A stretch of DNA of 16,657 nucleotides from an uncultured Collinsella sp. (GCA_902493915.1 CABUQY010000036.1:1-16657), one strand, 5' to 3'. Positions 1-5,965 are shown, counted from the first letter of the stretch. A program made the numbers and translations. The notes: generated from the sequence alone by a model not told the origin.

Positions 1-156
1 GCATTCCGCACGAGCTTCTCTGACATTTCCACCCATTACCACGTGGAGGTCCCCGTCACGGAGATCGCCTACGCATACGACTACATCAATTCCCGGCATG
101 CCCCGCGCAGGCAGGCCACGCCGAACGATGGGCCCGCGGCTCAGCAGGACGAGTGA
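1..156 (+). CDS. C-terminal end of a probable PRD-containing (LevR-type) transcriptional activator, truncated by the window edge
   Basis: The frame is open from base 1 to the TGA at 154-156, giving the last 51 residues of a protein that starts outside the window. The segment VEVPVTEIAYAYDYI resembles the end of a PTS regulation domain, in which a short acidic/hydrophobic stretch 'ip..EiayI..yi' closes the second PRD of LevR-type sigma-54 activators or of BglG/LicT antiterminators. The last ~18 residues are polar and look like a disordered tail. Such proteins control sugar PTS operons and are themselves phosphorylated by HPr and EIIB. Only the tail is visible, so the family call rests on one short motif. 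It could instead be another regulator or an unrelated protein; the reading frame itself is much more certain than the name. Confidence 0.5.
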   Translation, partial: AFRTSFSDISTHYHVEVPVTEIAYAYDYINSRHAPRRQATPNDGPAAQQDE

Positions 157-187
157 CGCGCCTCGCAAGCAAAGGAAGGAAGCCAAC

Positions 188-343
188 ATCACACGAGCAT
201 CATCGATCGCTGCGTGCAAGGCGGCGGGCCTCACCGTGTTCGCCAAGCGCGAGGAGCGTTTTGGTTTTTCGCAAGCAAATGCGGACGAAATCAGCGACCA
301 GATTCCCGATACGCTCGAACATGCAGGGCCCCTATGTGTTTAA
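188..343 (+). pseudogene. C-terminal remnant of a HAD-superfamily phosphatase (beta-phosphoglucomutase-like)
   Basis: The frame ending at TAA 341-343 reads SSIAACKAAGLTVFAKREERFGFSQANADEISDQIPDTLEHAG in overlapping pieces: first SSIAACKAAGLTVFA, then KREERFGFSQANADEISDQI. This resembles the C-terminal end of HAD-like sugar phosphatases, where 'DS..GI.AAKAAG..V.A' carries motif IV and is followed by 'FsQ..AD..id.i.dLl'. Only about 50 residues remain, so the catalytic DxD, Ser/Thr and Lys motifs are absent. The motif IV acidic pair appears as TRAS, unlike the usual ED/DS. A ribosome-binding-site-like AAAGGAAGGAAG lies just upstream, but the codon at start-codon distance is ATC (188-190). This suggests an internal deletion joining the old 5' leader to the 3' end. 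The family resemblance is by eye; the segment could be chance, and a short expressed peptide is not excluded. Confidence 0.42.
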
Positions 344-369
344 CCTCATTTTTCCGTGTGCGGTAGAAT
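340..369 (+). promoter_or_regulatory. Candidate sigma-70-type promoter for the GntR gene
   Basis: TTAACC (340-345; 4 of 6 matches to TTGACA) and TAGAAT (364-369; 5 of 6 matches to TATAAT) are separated by 18 bp in a locally AT-richer stretch. Transcription would start near 376, leaving a leader of about 35 nt that contains the ribosome-binding site AAAGGGAG just before the GTG at 411. The stretch AACCTCATTTTT (341-352) weakly resembles the core of the paired operator sites downstream, which would fit autoregulation, but the likeness is too weak to call. Confidence 0.45.
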
Positions 370-410
370 GGAGTCGTTGAGATCGCGAACGCCTTAAAGG
401 GAGAGTTTTT

Positions 411-1145
411 GTGGATGCGCATCTGGATGGGGGCTCTTCCGCCCCGCTGTATCAACAGGTGCTCGATTTGCTTAAGAGCGATATCGAACAGGGGACATAT
501 CCCGTTGACTCGCAGATTCCAACGGAACTTGAGCTTTCTAAGATGTACGGCGTGGGAAGGGTCACGGTTCGCCGCGCAATAGAGGAGCTCGTGGGCGAGG
601 GGTATCTCACCAAGCGGCAGGGGCGTGGTACGTTTGTGACCGCGACAAAGATAATTCGCAAGGTGCATCAGAAGGACGATGTTCAGAGTTTTACCCAAGC
701 ATGCGCTGAAAACGGCATGAAGGCGGGCGCTCGCGTCGTTGCCCGCAAGACCGTTGCCGCCGATCGCGACCTCGCTTCTTTCTTTGGCTTGGATGAAGGC
801 TCTGACCTCATCTTGGTCTCACGCGTGCGTACCGCAGACGGCGTGCCGGTCCTGTTCGAGAACAACTACTATCCTGTCGATGGATTCGAATTTCTCAAAG
901 ATATCGGTCTCTCCAATTGTTCGATATTCGAGGCCGTGGGGGAGCGTACGGGTAGGTATCCCTGCTCGTCCGATCCCTGCAGGCTGGAGATCGCCCGTGC
1001 GGGAATTGATGCCGCCCGCGAGCTCAAGGTCCCAGTAGGGGAGCCGCTGTTCTTCATGAACGCGGGCTTTCTCGATTCCAACGGAGAGCGCTTCTGCTAT
1101 GGCAGACAGTACTACGTGGGTTCGCGCTACAGCTTCGATATCTAG
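411..1145 (+). CDS. GntR-family (HutC/UTRA subfamily) transcriptional regulator, probable repressor of the adjacent Amadori-product operon
   Basis: A 244-residue protein of normal length for this subfamily. Residues 10-76 form the GntR winged helix-turn-helix: the PLYQQ opening, IPTELELSKMYGVGR, then VTVRRAIEELVGEGYL with recognition helix around 49-60, and the GRGTFV wing. Residues about 95-237 form the UTRA effector domain, which in this subfamily binds a small molecule, often a phosphorylated sugar derivative of the regulated pathway. The start is a GTG with a good AAAGGGAG ribosome-binding site 6-8 nt upstream; no better ATG exists. It lies directly upstream of, and codirectional with, the carrier-epimerase-deglycase-kinase genes. 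Two near-identical sites around the promoter in the following gap are the obvious targets. By analogy with FrlR and FraR, which are GntR regulators of fructosamine operons, the inducer may be a 6-phosphorylated fructosyl-amino acid; that is inference. Confidence 0.88.
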   Translation: MDAHLDGGSSAPLYQQVLDLLKSDIEQGTYPVDSQIPTELELSKMYGVGRVTVRRAIEELVGEGYLTKRQGRGTFVTATKIIRKVHQKDDVQSFTQACAENGMKAGARVVARKTVAADRDLASFFGLDEGSDLILVSRVRTADGVPVLFENNYYPVDGFEFLKDIGLSNCSIFEAVGERTGRYPCSSDPCRLEIARAGIDAARELKVPVGEPLFFMNAGFLDSNGERFCYGRQYYVGSRYSFDI

Positions 1146-1217
1146 CGGCTCTGTCTCACACAGCGCTGTTCTCGTATTGCCGCGGCAGGTCCGTTTAGCG
1201 CGTAAAAGTTACCACTT

Positions 1218-1238
1218 ATAGAACAACCTAATATGTTT
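1218..1238. promoter_or_regulatory. Putative GntR operator, copy 1, immediately upstream of the -35 box
   Basis: The core GAACAACCTAATATGTTT lies at 1221-1238 and is preceded by ATA. It contains the inverted half-sites AACA-N8-TGTT, and 20 of its 21 bp are repeated at 1268-1288. It ends one base before the TTGACC -35 hexamer. The copies start exactly 50 bp apart, close to five helical turns, so two bound dimers would face roughly the same side of the DNA. Binding by the upstream GntR protein is inferred from position and symmetry. Confidence 0.65.
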
Positions 1239-1239
1239 C

Positions 1240-1268
1240 TTGACCGACGCCTTCATGCAGGTTATACA
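1240..1268 (+). promoter_or_regulatory. Probable promoter of the Amadori-product operon
   Basis: TTGACC (1240-1245; 5 of 6 matches to the -35 consensus) and TATACA (1263-1268; 4 of 6 matches to the -10 consensus) are separated by the optimal 17 bp. The start site is expected near 1275, inside the second operator copy. The leader of about 68 nt ends in a strong AGGAGG ribosome-binding site (1331-1336) for the carrier gene. The arrangement, with one site abutting -35 and one covering +1, fits tight repression. Confidence 0.65.
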
Positions 1269-1288
1269 TAGAACAACCTAAGATGTTT
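1268..1288. promoter_or_regulatory. Putative GntR operator, copy 2, covering the predicted transcription start
   Basis: The core GAACAACCTAAGATGTTT (1271-1288), again preceded by ATA, differs from copy 1 only at one central base (G for T at 1282). It keeps AACA-N8-TGTT. It begins at the last base of the -10 hexamer and would block open-complex formation or promoter escape when occupied. Confidence 0.65.
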
Positions 1289-1342
1289 GCCTATACGTGA
1301 AGGATTTTTGGCAAGCATCGTTGCTCTGGCAGGAGGTTAAGA

Positions 1343-2806
1343 ATGCCGGATGCCAAACAGGAGAAGCCCAAGCGCAGATTCCATCTCCAGCTTCCCCATG
1401 TGTACACCATCGCGTTCATGCTGATCGTGTTCTTCGCGGTGCTCACATGGATCGTCCCATCGGGTCAGTTCGACCGCCAGACCATTCAGACGGCCGCGGG
1501 CGAGCGAGAAGTCGCCGTAGCCGGAACGTACCAAGAGGTCGACAAGGTCTACACCGATTCGGAGACGGGGGAGACCGTCGATCTGCGACAGGGCATCGAT
1601 GCCGTCCTGCAGGCTCCCGCCAAGGGCATTCAGGCTGCGGCCGATGTCGTCGCGTTCGTCCTGCTGATCGGCGGATCGTTCGCCATCGTCACCAAGACCA
1701 ACGCCCTAAACGCCGGCATGAGCCGCGTGATCAAGAAGCTGAAGAACAAGGACATCTTGATCATCCCCATCTCCATGATCCTGCTCTCGATCTGCGGCAC
1801 CACGTTCGGCATGTCCGAGGAGGCGCTGCCGTTCTACGCGATCTTCATCCCCATCATGCTGAGCATCGGGTATGACTCCATGACCGCGTTCATCATCTGC
1901 TTCCTCGGCCCCAACCTTGGTTACTGCGCATCCACTATTGATCCTTTCAACGTGCTGATCGCCCAGGGCGTTATCGGCATCGAGGGAAATCCCCAGCTTT
2001 GGCTCCGCGCCATCCTGTGGGTCATCTTCACCGCCGCGGGCATTTTCTGGGCCATGCGCTACGCGCGCCGCGTCAAGCTCGATCCCAAGTCCTCCATCAC
2101 CTATGAGGACGATAAGCAGAAGCGCATCGAGTTCTCTGTCACCGATGCCTCTATCGAAGAGGAGTTCACGCTTCGCCACAAGCTCGTCCTCATTGATTTC
2201 GCGGTCGGCATGGGCGTTATCGTGTGGGGCCTCGTTACCCAGGGCTGGTATATGGACGAGATCTCCATGGTGTTCCTGGCCATGGGCCTTCTTGCCGGCA
2301 TACTCGGCGGCCTGGACGAGAAGACCATTGCGGAGGAGTTCGTCCGCGGAATCGCCGACTTCGCCTACGCAGCCTGCATCATCGGCATCGCCCGCGGCAT
2401 CCTGGTCGTCGCAGAGGGCGGAATGATCATCGACTCTATTCTTAACTGGCTCGTCGGACTCCTTGCGGGCGCTCCGTCCTTCATCTATACCACCTTCATG
2501 TACATCGTCCTCGGCCTGCTTTCGCTGCTGGTTCCTTCCAGCTCCGGCCTCGCTGCACTCACCATGCCCGTCATGGGCCCGCTGACCGAGCTTATGGGCC
2601 TCAATCCCGGGGCTGCCGTCACCGCTCTGCAGTTCGCGAACCAGACCGTCAACACCATCAGCCCCGTTGCGGGCATGACCGTCGCGGGTCTTGCCGTGGC
2701 GAAGATCTCCTTCGGGCAATGGTGGAAGACCATCTGGAAGTTCTTTATCTTCATGGTTCTGTTCGGATTGGTCGCGACTGTGATCTCCGGCCTACTGCCG
2801 ATGTAG
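1343..2806 (+). CDS. YfcC/DcuC-like carrier (C4-dicarboxylate anaerobic carrier superfamily), probable fructosyl-amino-acid transporter
   Basis: A 487-residue polytopic membrane protein, the usual size for the YfcC family. After a basic cytoplasmic N-terminus (PKRRFH) comes a first membrane segment around 17-40 ending in WIVPSGQFDR, a motif typical of YfcC proteins. A short soluble loop follows, then about ten more hydrophobic segments. GGSFAIVTKT, GTTFGMSEEALPFYAIFIP and LVPSSSGLAALTMPVMGPL are family-type re-entrant or pore motifs, and QFANQTVNTISPVAG lies near the C-terminus. The ATG follows a consensus AGGAGG. As first gene after the regulated promoter it is the likely importer for this pathway. 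E. coli FrlA is instead an APC-type permease; a Dcu-type carrier is used in the Salmonella fructose-asparagine locus. The family is secure. The substrate is inferred only from neighbours, and YfcC relatives have also been linked to amino acids, peptides and dicarboxylates. Confidence 0.85.
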   Translation: MPDAKQEKPKRRFHLQLPHVYTIAFMLIVFFAVLTWIVPSGQFDRQTIQTAAGEREVAVAGTYQEVDKVYTDSETGETVDLRQGIDAVLQAPAKGIQAAADVVAFVLLIGGSFAIVTKTNALNAGMSRVIKKLKNKDILIIPISMILLSICGTTFGMSEEALPFYAIFIPIMLSIGYDSMTAFIICFLGPNLGYCASTIDPFNVLIAQGVIGIEGNPQLWLRAILWVIFTAAGIFWAMRYARRVKLDPKSSITYEDDKQKRIEFSVTDASIEEEFTLRHKLVLIDFAVGMGVIVWGLVTQGWYMDEISMVFLAMGLLAGILGGLDEKTIAEEFVRGIADFAYAACIIGIARGILVVAEGGMIIDSILNWLVGLLAGAPSFIYTTFMYIVLGLLSLLVPSSSGLAALTMPVMGPLTELMGLNPGAAVTALQFANQTVNTISPVAGMTVAGLAVAKISFGQWWKTIWKFFIFMVLFGLVATVISGLLPM

Positions 2807-2818
2807 GAGGTGCCCAGC

Positions 2819-3676
2819 ATGGATTTAAGCGCTTCCACACCCCGTCTGCGTCGCGAGCAGGTCGCCGGCATGAACATTCACTACATCATGTGGTCGCTCG
2901 ATTACTTCCTTGATGCTCAGCAGCGCCTTGGCTTCAAAACCATCGAGCTTTGGGCGGCCGAGCCGCACGTGACGCTGGACCACACGGGGTATTTCGAGGC
3001 CGACGAGCTTCGCCGCAAGATCGAGTCCCGCGGACTCTCCGTGAGCTCCCTGTGTCCGGAGAACGTGGTGTATCCGTGGCAGTACGCTGCCAGAAAGCCC
3101 CTCCACGCGCAGCGGAGCCTCGCTTACTTTAAGCACGGCATCGAGCTCGCCGAGGTGCTCGGCGCCCCGTATATGTCCATCAACTCCGGTTGGGGCGATT
3201 GGGACGAGGACCGCGAGGAGGCTTGGAAGCGCTCTGCCGAGCACTTGGCGATTCTTGCGGACTATGCCGGCGAGCACGGCGTGACCCTCTGCATGGAGAG
3301 CCTGAGGCCGGAAGAGAGCAACTTGGTGGTTACACTCGCGGACGCCAGGCGCATGCTTGACCAAGTAGCCAGCCCGCACCTTACTCCAATGGTGGACACT
3401 ACCGCTATGGGAGTCGCCGGCGAGAGCCTTGAAGAGTGGTTTGCCGAGTTTGGCGATGGTGCCATAAGGAACATGCGCTTCATTGATGGCGACCCATATG
3501 GCCATCTGGTTTGGGGCGATGGAAAGCACAGTATGGACGATTTCGTACGCGTCCTCAACGCGCATGGGTTCGAGGGCTATCTTGGTCAGGAGATCACCGA
3601 TGGAAGGTATTTCGATGATCCCGCAGCAGCGGACCGGCACAACATGGACGCCTTCGAGAGGTATTTTGTCGACTAG
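2819..3676 (+). CDS. frlC: FrlC-like TIM-barrel sugar epimerase/isomerase (xylose-isomerase-like)
   Basis: A 285-residue AP-endonuclease-2/xylose-isomerase-like TIM barrel, resembling E. coli FrlC, which interconverts psicoselysine and fructoselysine. MESLRPEESNLV matches the FrlC stretch around its metal-binding Glu. Likely ligands are E160 (in MES), D193 (in MVD) and E258 (in GQE), spaced as in ketose 3-epimerases. The fourth ligand, a His in the 'HLH.vD' strand, is not seen: the strand reads RNMRFID, with R220 at that place. H and G in GHLVWGDGKH recall the FrlC substrate loop. The ATG at 2819 is chosen because TAGGAGG (2804-2810), overlapping the carrier's stop codon, lies 8 nt upstream; the GTG at 2810 has no space for a ribosome-binding site. 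A later ATG at 2870 aligns better with the FrlC N-terminus but has none. The fold and operon role are likely; catalytic competence is open. Confidence 0.68.
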   Translation: MDLSASTPRLRREQVAGMNIHYIMWSLDYFLDAQQRLGFKTIELWAAEPHVTLDHTGYFEADELRRKIESRGLSVSSLCPENVVYPWQYAARKPLHAQRSLAYFKHGIELAEVLGAPYMSINSGWGDWDEDREEAWKRSAEHLAILADYAGEHGVTLCMESLRPEESNLVVTLADARRMLDQVASPHLTPMVDTTAMGVAGESLEEWFAEFGDGAIRNMRFIDGDPYGHLVWGDGKHSMDDFVRVLNAHGFEGYLGQEITDGRYFDDPAAADRHNMDAFERYFVD

Positions 3677-3739
3677 CGCGTAGCTCCCATTCGCGTGGGG
3701 AAGTCAACACGCTTGACGAGAAGACTCGCAGTAAACGTT

Positions 3740-3755
3740 GGCGGATTCGTCCGCC
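3740..3755 (+). other. Stable UUCG-loop hairpin in the frlC-frlB spacer
   Basis: GGCGGA-TTCG-TCCGCC is a perfect 6-bp stem closed on a TTCG tetraloop, 21 bases before the frlB start codon and just ahead of its AAGGAAG ribosome-binding site. No U-run follows, so it is not a classical terminator. It may be an mRNA-stabilising or processing hairpin in the 100-nt spacer. Confidence 0.5.
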
Positions 3756-3776
3756 GTATCGAAAGGAAGAATAACA

Positions 3777-4745
3777 ATGAACGCACATGATCTTATCGCC
3801 GACGCAATCGCTGAAAAGGGCGGTTTCGATAGCGTCTTCTGGGTTGCCTGCGGCGGCTCCCTCATCGACCTGCTGCCCGCCCACGAGCTGCTCAAGCGCG
3901 AGGCGACTACGTTTGCCAGCGAGGCGTATACCGCCCGCGAGTTCGATATCATGCGTCCCAAGCGCCTGGGCGAAAAGTCCCTTGTCATCGCTTGCAGCCA
4001 CTCCGGCAACACCCCCGAGGTAATCGATGCGTGCTCGATCGCCAAGGCGGCGGGCGCGACCGTTATCGTGCAGACGGACAACGCGGGTTCCGGCATCGAT
4101 AACGGTGAGTGGACGTGCTGGGTATATCCGTGGGGCGAGGGAGTTCCGCAGGCGGAGGTGCCCGCCGGCATCTCTTTGGCTCTCGCTTCCGAGCTCCTGG
4201 ATCAGCAGGAAGGTTATGCCGACCTTGCCGACATGTACGAAGGCATCGCCAAGATGGACCAGATCCTGCCTGCAGCTCGCGAGAAGGTCAACGCCGAACT
4301 CTGCGACCGTTTTGCCGCCCTGTGCCAGGACCACAAGTTCCTGTATATCTTGGGGTCCGGTCCCGTGTTTAGCCAGGCCTATGGCTTCGCTATCTGCTCG
4401 CTTATGGAGATGCAGTGGCAGAGCTGCGCCTATATCCACTCCGGCGAGTACTTCCACGGCCCCTTCGAGGTGACCGAGCCCGGAGTCTTCTACTTCCTGC
4501 AGATGTCTTCTAGTGAGTGCCGAGCCATGGATGAGCGCGCCCTCGCATTCCTCGAGACCCATACCGACACTCTTATGGTGCTCGACGCCATGGAGTACGG
4601 CATGGACCAAGTACCGGCGAGCGTTCGCGCGTTCCTTGATCCAATCCTGTTCTACGCGATGAACTGTGAGCTGCGCTCCGCTCGCGGCAAGGTGTTCGAC
4701 CATCACCCGGACGTGCGTCGTTACATGGGCATCGAGAAGTACTAG
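3777..4745 (+). CDS. frlB: FrlB-like SIS-domain fructosamine 6-phosphate deglycase
   Basis: A 322-residue protein with two SIS (sugar isomerase) domains, similar in length to FrlB and FraB. FrlB cleaves fructoselysine 6-phosphate to glucose 6-phosphate and lysine. The first SIS domain carries VACGGS and the phosphate-binding SHSGNTPE (S74-E81). The second begins near LYILGSGPV. The catalytic pair seen in GlmS and FraB, a Glu and a His 16 residues apart, is present as E211 (LMEMQW) and H227 (SGEYFHGP). EVTEPGVFYF and the terminal PDVRRYMGIEKY match the FrlB signature closely. The ATG at 3777 follows AAGGAAG; an upstream TTG in the same frame lies in the hairpin region and has no ribosome-binding site. 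It is cytoplasmic and codirectional with the kinase that would make its substrate. The amino-acid part of the substrate (Lys, Asn or other) cannot be read from the sequence. Confidence 0.85.
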   Translation: MNAHDLIADAIAEKGGFDSVFWVACGGSLIDLLPAHELLKREATTFASEAYTAREFDIMRPKRLGEKSLVIACSHSGNTPEVIDACSIAKAAGATVIVQTDNAGSGIDNGEWTCWVYPWGEGVPQAEVPAGISLALASELLDQQEGYADLADMYEGIAKMDQILPAAREKVNAELCDRFAALCQDHKFLYILGSGPVFSQAYGFAICSLMEMQWQSCAYIHSGEYFHGPFEVTEPGVFYFLQMSSSECRAMDERALAFLETHTDTLMVLDAMEYGMDQVPASVRAFLDPILFYAMNCELRSARGKVFDHHPDVRRYMGIEKY

Positions 4746-4755
4746 CGATTTTAAA

Positions 4756-4801
4756 ACGGGGCGCGAGGCGCGTTGAGACGTGCGAATCCCTCGCGCCCCG
4801 T
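4756..4801 (+). other. Perfect 13-bp stem-loop between frlB and frlD
   Basis: ACGGGGCGCGAGG (4756-4768) and CCTCGCGCCCCGT (4789-4801) are exact reverse complements around a 20-nt loop, beginning 10 nt after the frlB stop codon. It is very GC-rich and preceded by AAAA but lacks a downstream U-run. It may act as a 3'-end stabiliser, processing site or partial attenuator setting the deglycase:kinase ratio. Confidence 0.6.
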
Positions 4802-4806
4802 CTGCT

Positions 4807-4826
4807 CGCCGTAACCACGGCGGTTT
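4807..4826 (+). other. Second small hairpin ending in GTTT, upstream of frlD
   Basis: CGCCGT-AACC-ACGGCG is a 6-bp perfect stem with a tetraloop followed by GTTTA. It sits 5 nt after the larger hairpin and just before the frlD ribosome-binding site. It could be a weak terminator or a translation-modulating structure. Confidence 0.4.
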
Positions 4827-4844
4827 ACCTGAATGGAGATAACC

Positions 4845-5717
4845 ATGGCAGCCTATCCTATAAGCGTGCTTGGCTTTGGAGACAACGTTGTCGATAAGTA
4901 CGAGCACATCAAGACCATGTATCCCGGCGGCAATGCAGTTAACTTCGCCGTCTTCGCCAAGAAGCTCGGCGTCGATCGCAGCGCCTACATGGGAATCTTC
5001 GGATCAGATGAGGAGGCCGAGCACGTTATAGCATCGCTCGAGGACGAGGGCGTCGAGCTTCTTCGCTGCCAGCAGGTCCTGGGCGTCAACGGCGCCGCTC
5101 GCGTGACCGTTGACGAGACCGGGGACCGTATCTTCCTGGGCTCCAATGAAGGCGGCATACGTGGCGACATGCGCTACGTGATAGACCGCTTCGCCGCCGA
5201 GTACGTCAGCGGCTTCGATTTGGTGCACAGCGGCAACTACTGCTTCACCGAGCGCGAGCTCCCCAAGATCAAGGCTGCCGGCGTGCCTATCAGCTTCGAC
5301 TTCTCCGATGACTCCACCGACGAGTACTTCGGGCAGATTGCGCCATTTGTGACGTACGCCTTTATGTCCATGGGCGACGCTTCCCTGGAGGATATCAAGG
5401 CGAAGCTCGAGTGGGTGAAGGCCCTTGGCCCTCAAATCGTATGCGCATCGCGCGGGAGCAAGGGCTCCGTCGCCTATGACGGCGAAAACTTCTACGAGCA
5501 GGGCATCAAGCCCGTGGCGCCCGAGGAGCTCAAAGACGCTATGGCGGCCGGCGATTCACTGCTGACGGCGTTTTTGGTCACCTATCTTTCCAAGAAGAAG
5601 GCCGGCGAGTGCGGCGAGGCCGCGATTCGCGAGAGCTTGGACTTCGCTGCCGGTTTTGCGGCGGAGACCTGCAAGATCGAGGGTAGTTGGGGCCACCCGC
5701 TGGTCTACGAGAACTAG
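4845..5717 (+). CDS. frlD: FrlD-like PfkB-family fructosamine 6-kinase
   Basis: A 290-residue PfkB/ribokinase-family sugar kinase. GFGDNVVDKY (residues 10-19) and PGGNAVN (27-33) are the N-terminal substrate-binding signatures and match FrlD. SFDFSDDS is another FrlD-like stretch. The C-terminal anion-hole motif, normally DTxGAGD, reads DAMAAGDS, with D237 as the predicted catalytic base; the first Gly of GAGD is Ala. AAGFAAETC and IEGSWGHP close the protein as in FrlD. The expected reaction is ATP-dependent 6-phosphorylation of a fructosyl-amino acid to feed the FrlB deglycase. ATG 4845 is preferred over ATG 4833 because TGGAGA lies 6-10 nt upstream of the former and overlaps the latter. It is the last intact gene of the operon, 99 bp after frlB, separated by two hairpins that may lower its expression. 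Confidence 0.82.
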   Translation: MAAYPISVLGFGDNVVDKYEHIKTMYPGGNAVNFAVFAKKLGVDRSAYMGIFGSDEEAEHVIASLEDEGVELLRCQQVLGVNGAARVTVDETGDRIFLGSNEGGIRGDMRYVIDRFAAEYVSGFDLVHSGNYCFTERELPKIKAAGVPISFDFSDDSTDEYFGQIAPFVTYAFMSMGDASLEDIKAKLEWVKALGPQIVCASRGSKGSVAYDGENFYEQGIKPVAPEELKDAMAAGDSLLTAFLVTYLSKKKAGECGEAAIRESLDFAAGFAAETCKIEGSWGHPLVYEN

Positions 5718-5887
5718 TTTTTTGTCGTGGCGGGGTGTCTTGGGGCGCCCCGCATTGCGTTAGGAGTCAAGATGTCCGTTCGTGCCTGCGCGGCAGGATT
5801 TTGCTGCGCCGATGTCTACCAGAATCTGGATCCCCTGGGTTGCATCCAAGGGGGCCTCTCAGGAGCGCTTCGAGGGGTGCTTCTTGA

Positions 5888-5936
5888 GTATATGAAGGCA
5901 AAAGGGATATGCAATCTTCATATACGGCCTTCTTTT
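5888..5936 (+). other. Two mutually exclusive RNA hairpins ending in a U-run (attenuator-like)
   Basis: Fold A pairs GTATATGAAG (5888-5897) with CTTCATATAC (5916-5925), perfect over 10 bp. Fold B pairs GAAGGC (5894-5899) with GCCTTC (5927-5932) and, inside it, ATATG (5907-5911) with CATAT (5919-5923), and is followed by TTTT (5933-5936). The folds share bases and exclude each other. B looks like a terminator. It may simply terminate the operon. Confidence 0.4.
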
Positions 5937-5965
5937 AGAGGGCGTTGTCCTTACTCTTTCATCTC

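Larger units (their letters stand above)
157..410. other. 254-bp gap between the PRD-like tail and the GntR gene
   Basis: No complete gene fits here. The gap holds a strong Shine-Dalgarno-like purine run (AAAGGAAGGAAG, 171-182) without a start codon at the proper distance, a fragment of HAD-like coding sequence (188-343) in the frame that follows that run, and a candidate promoter (340-369) for the downstream regulator. I see no convincing terminator for the upstream gene. Confidence 0.6.

Noticed and set aside
291..698. A 135-codon minus-strand frame over the GntR promoter and N-terminus.
   Set aside because: It overlaps the start of a well-supported regulator and its promoter, and has no ribosome-binding site or motif.
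1178..1187. Palindrome TGCCGCGGCA after the GntR gene as a terminator.
   Set aside because: It has no loop room and no adjacent U-run; a 10-bp GC palindrome is not surprising in this GC-rich DNA.
1706..2719. A 337-codon minus-strand open frame inside the carrier gene.
   Set aside because: It is the antisense shadow of a clear membrane carrier; its charged composition is the complement of hydrophobic codons.
3594..4907. A 437-codon open frame on the minus strand across the frlB region.
   Set aside because: It runs through a well-supported SIS deglycase gene and two hairpins, lacks a ribosome-binding site and has no recognisable motif.
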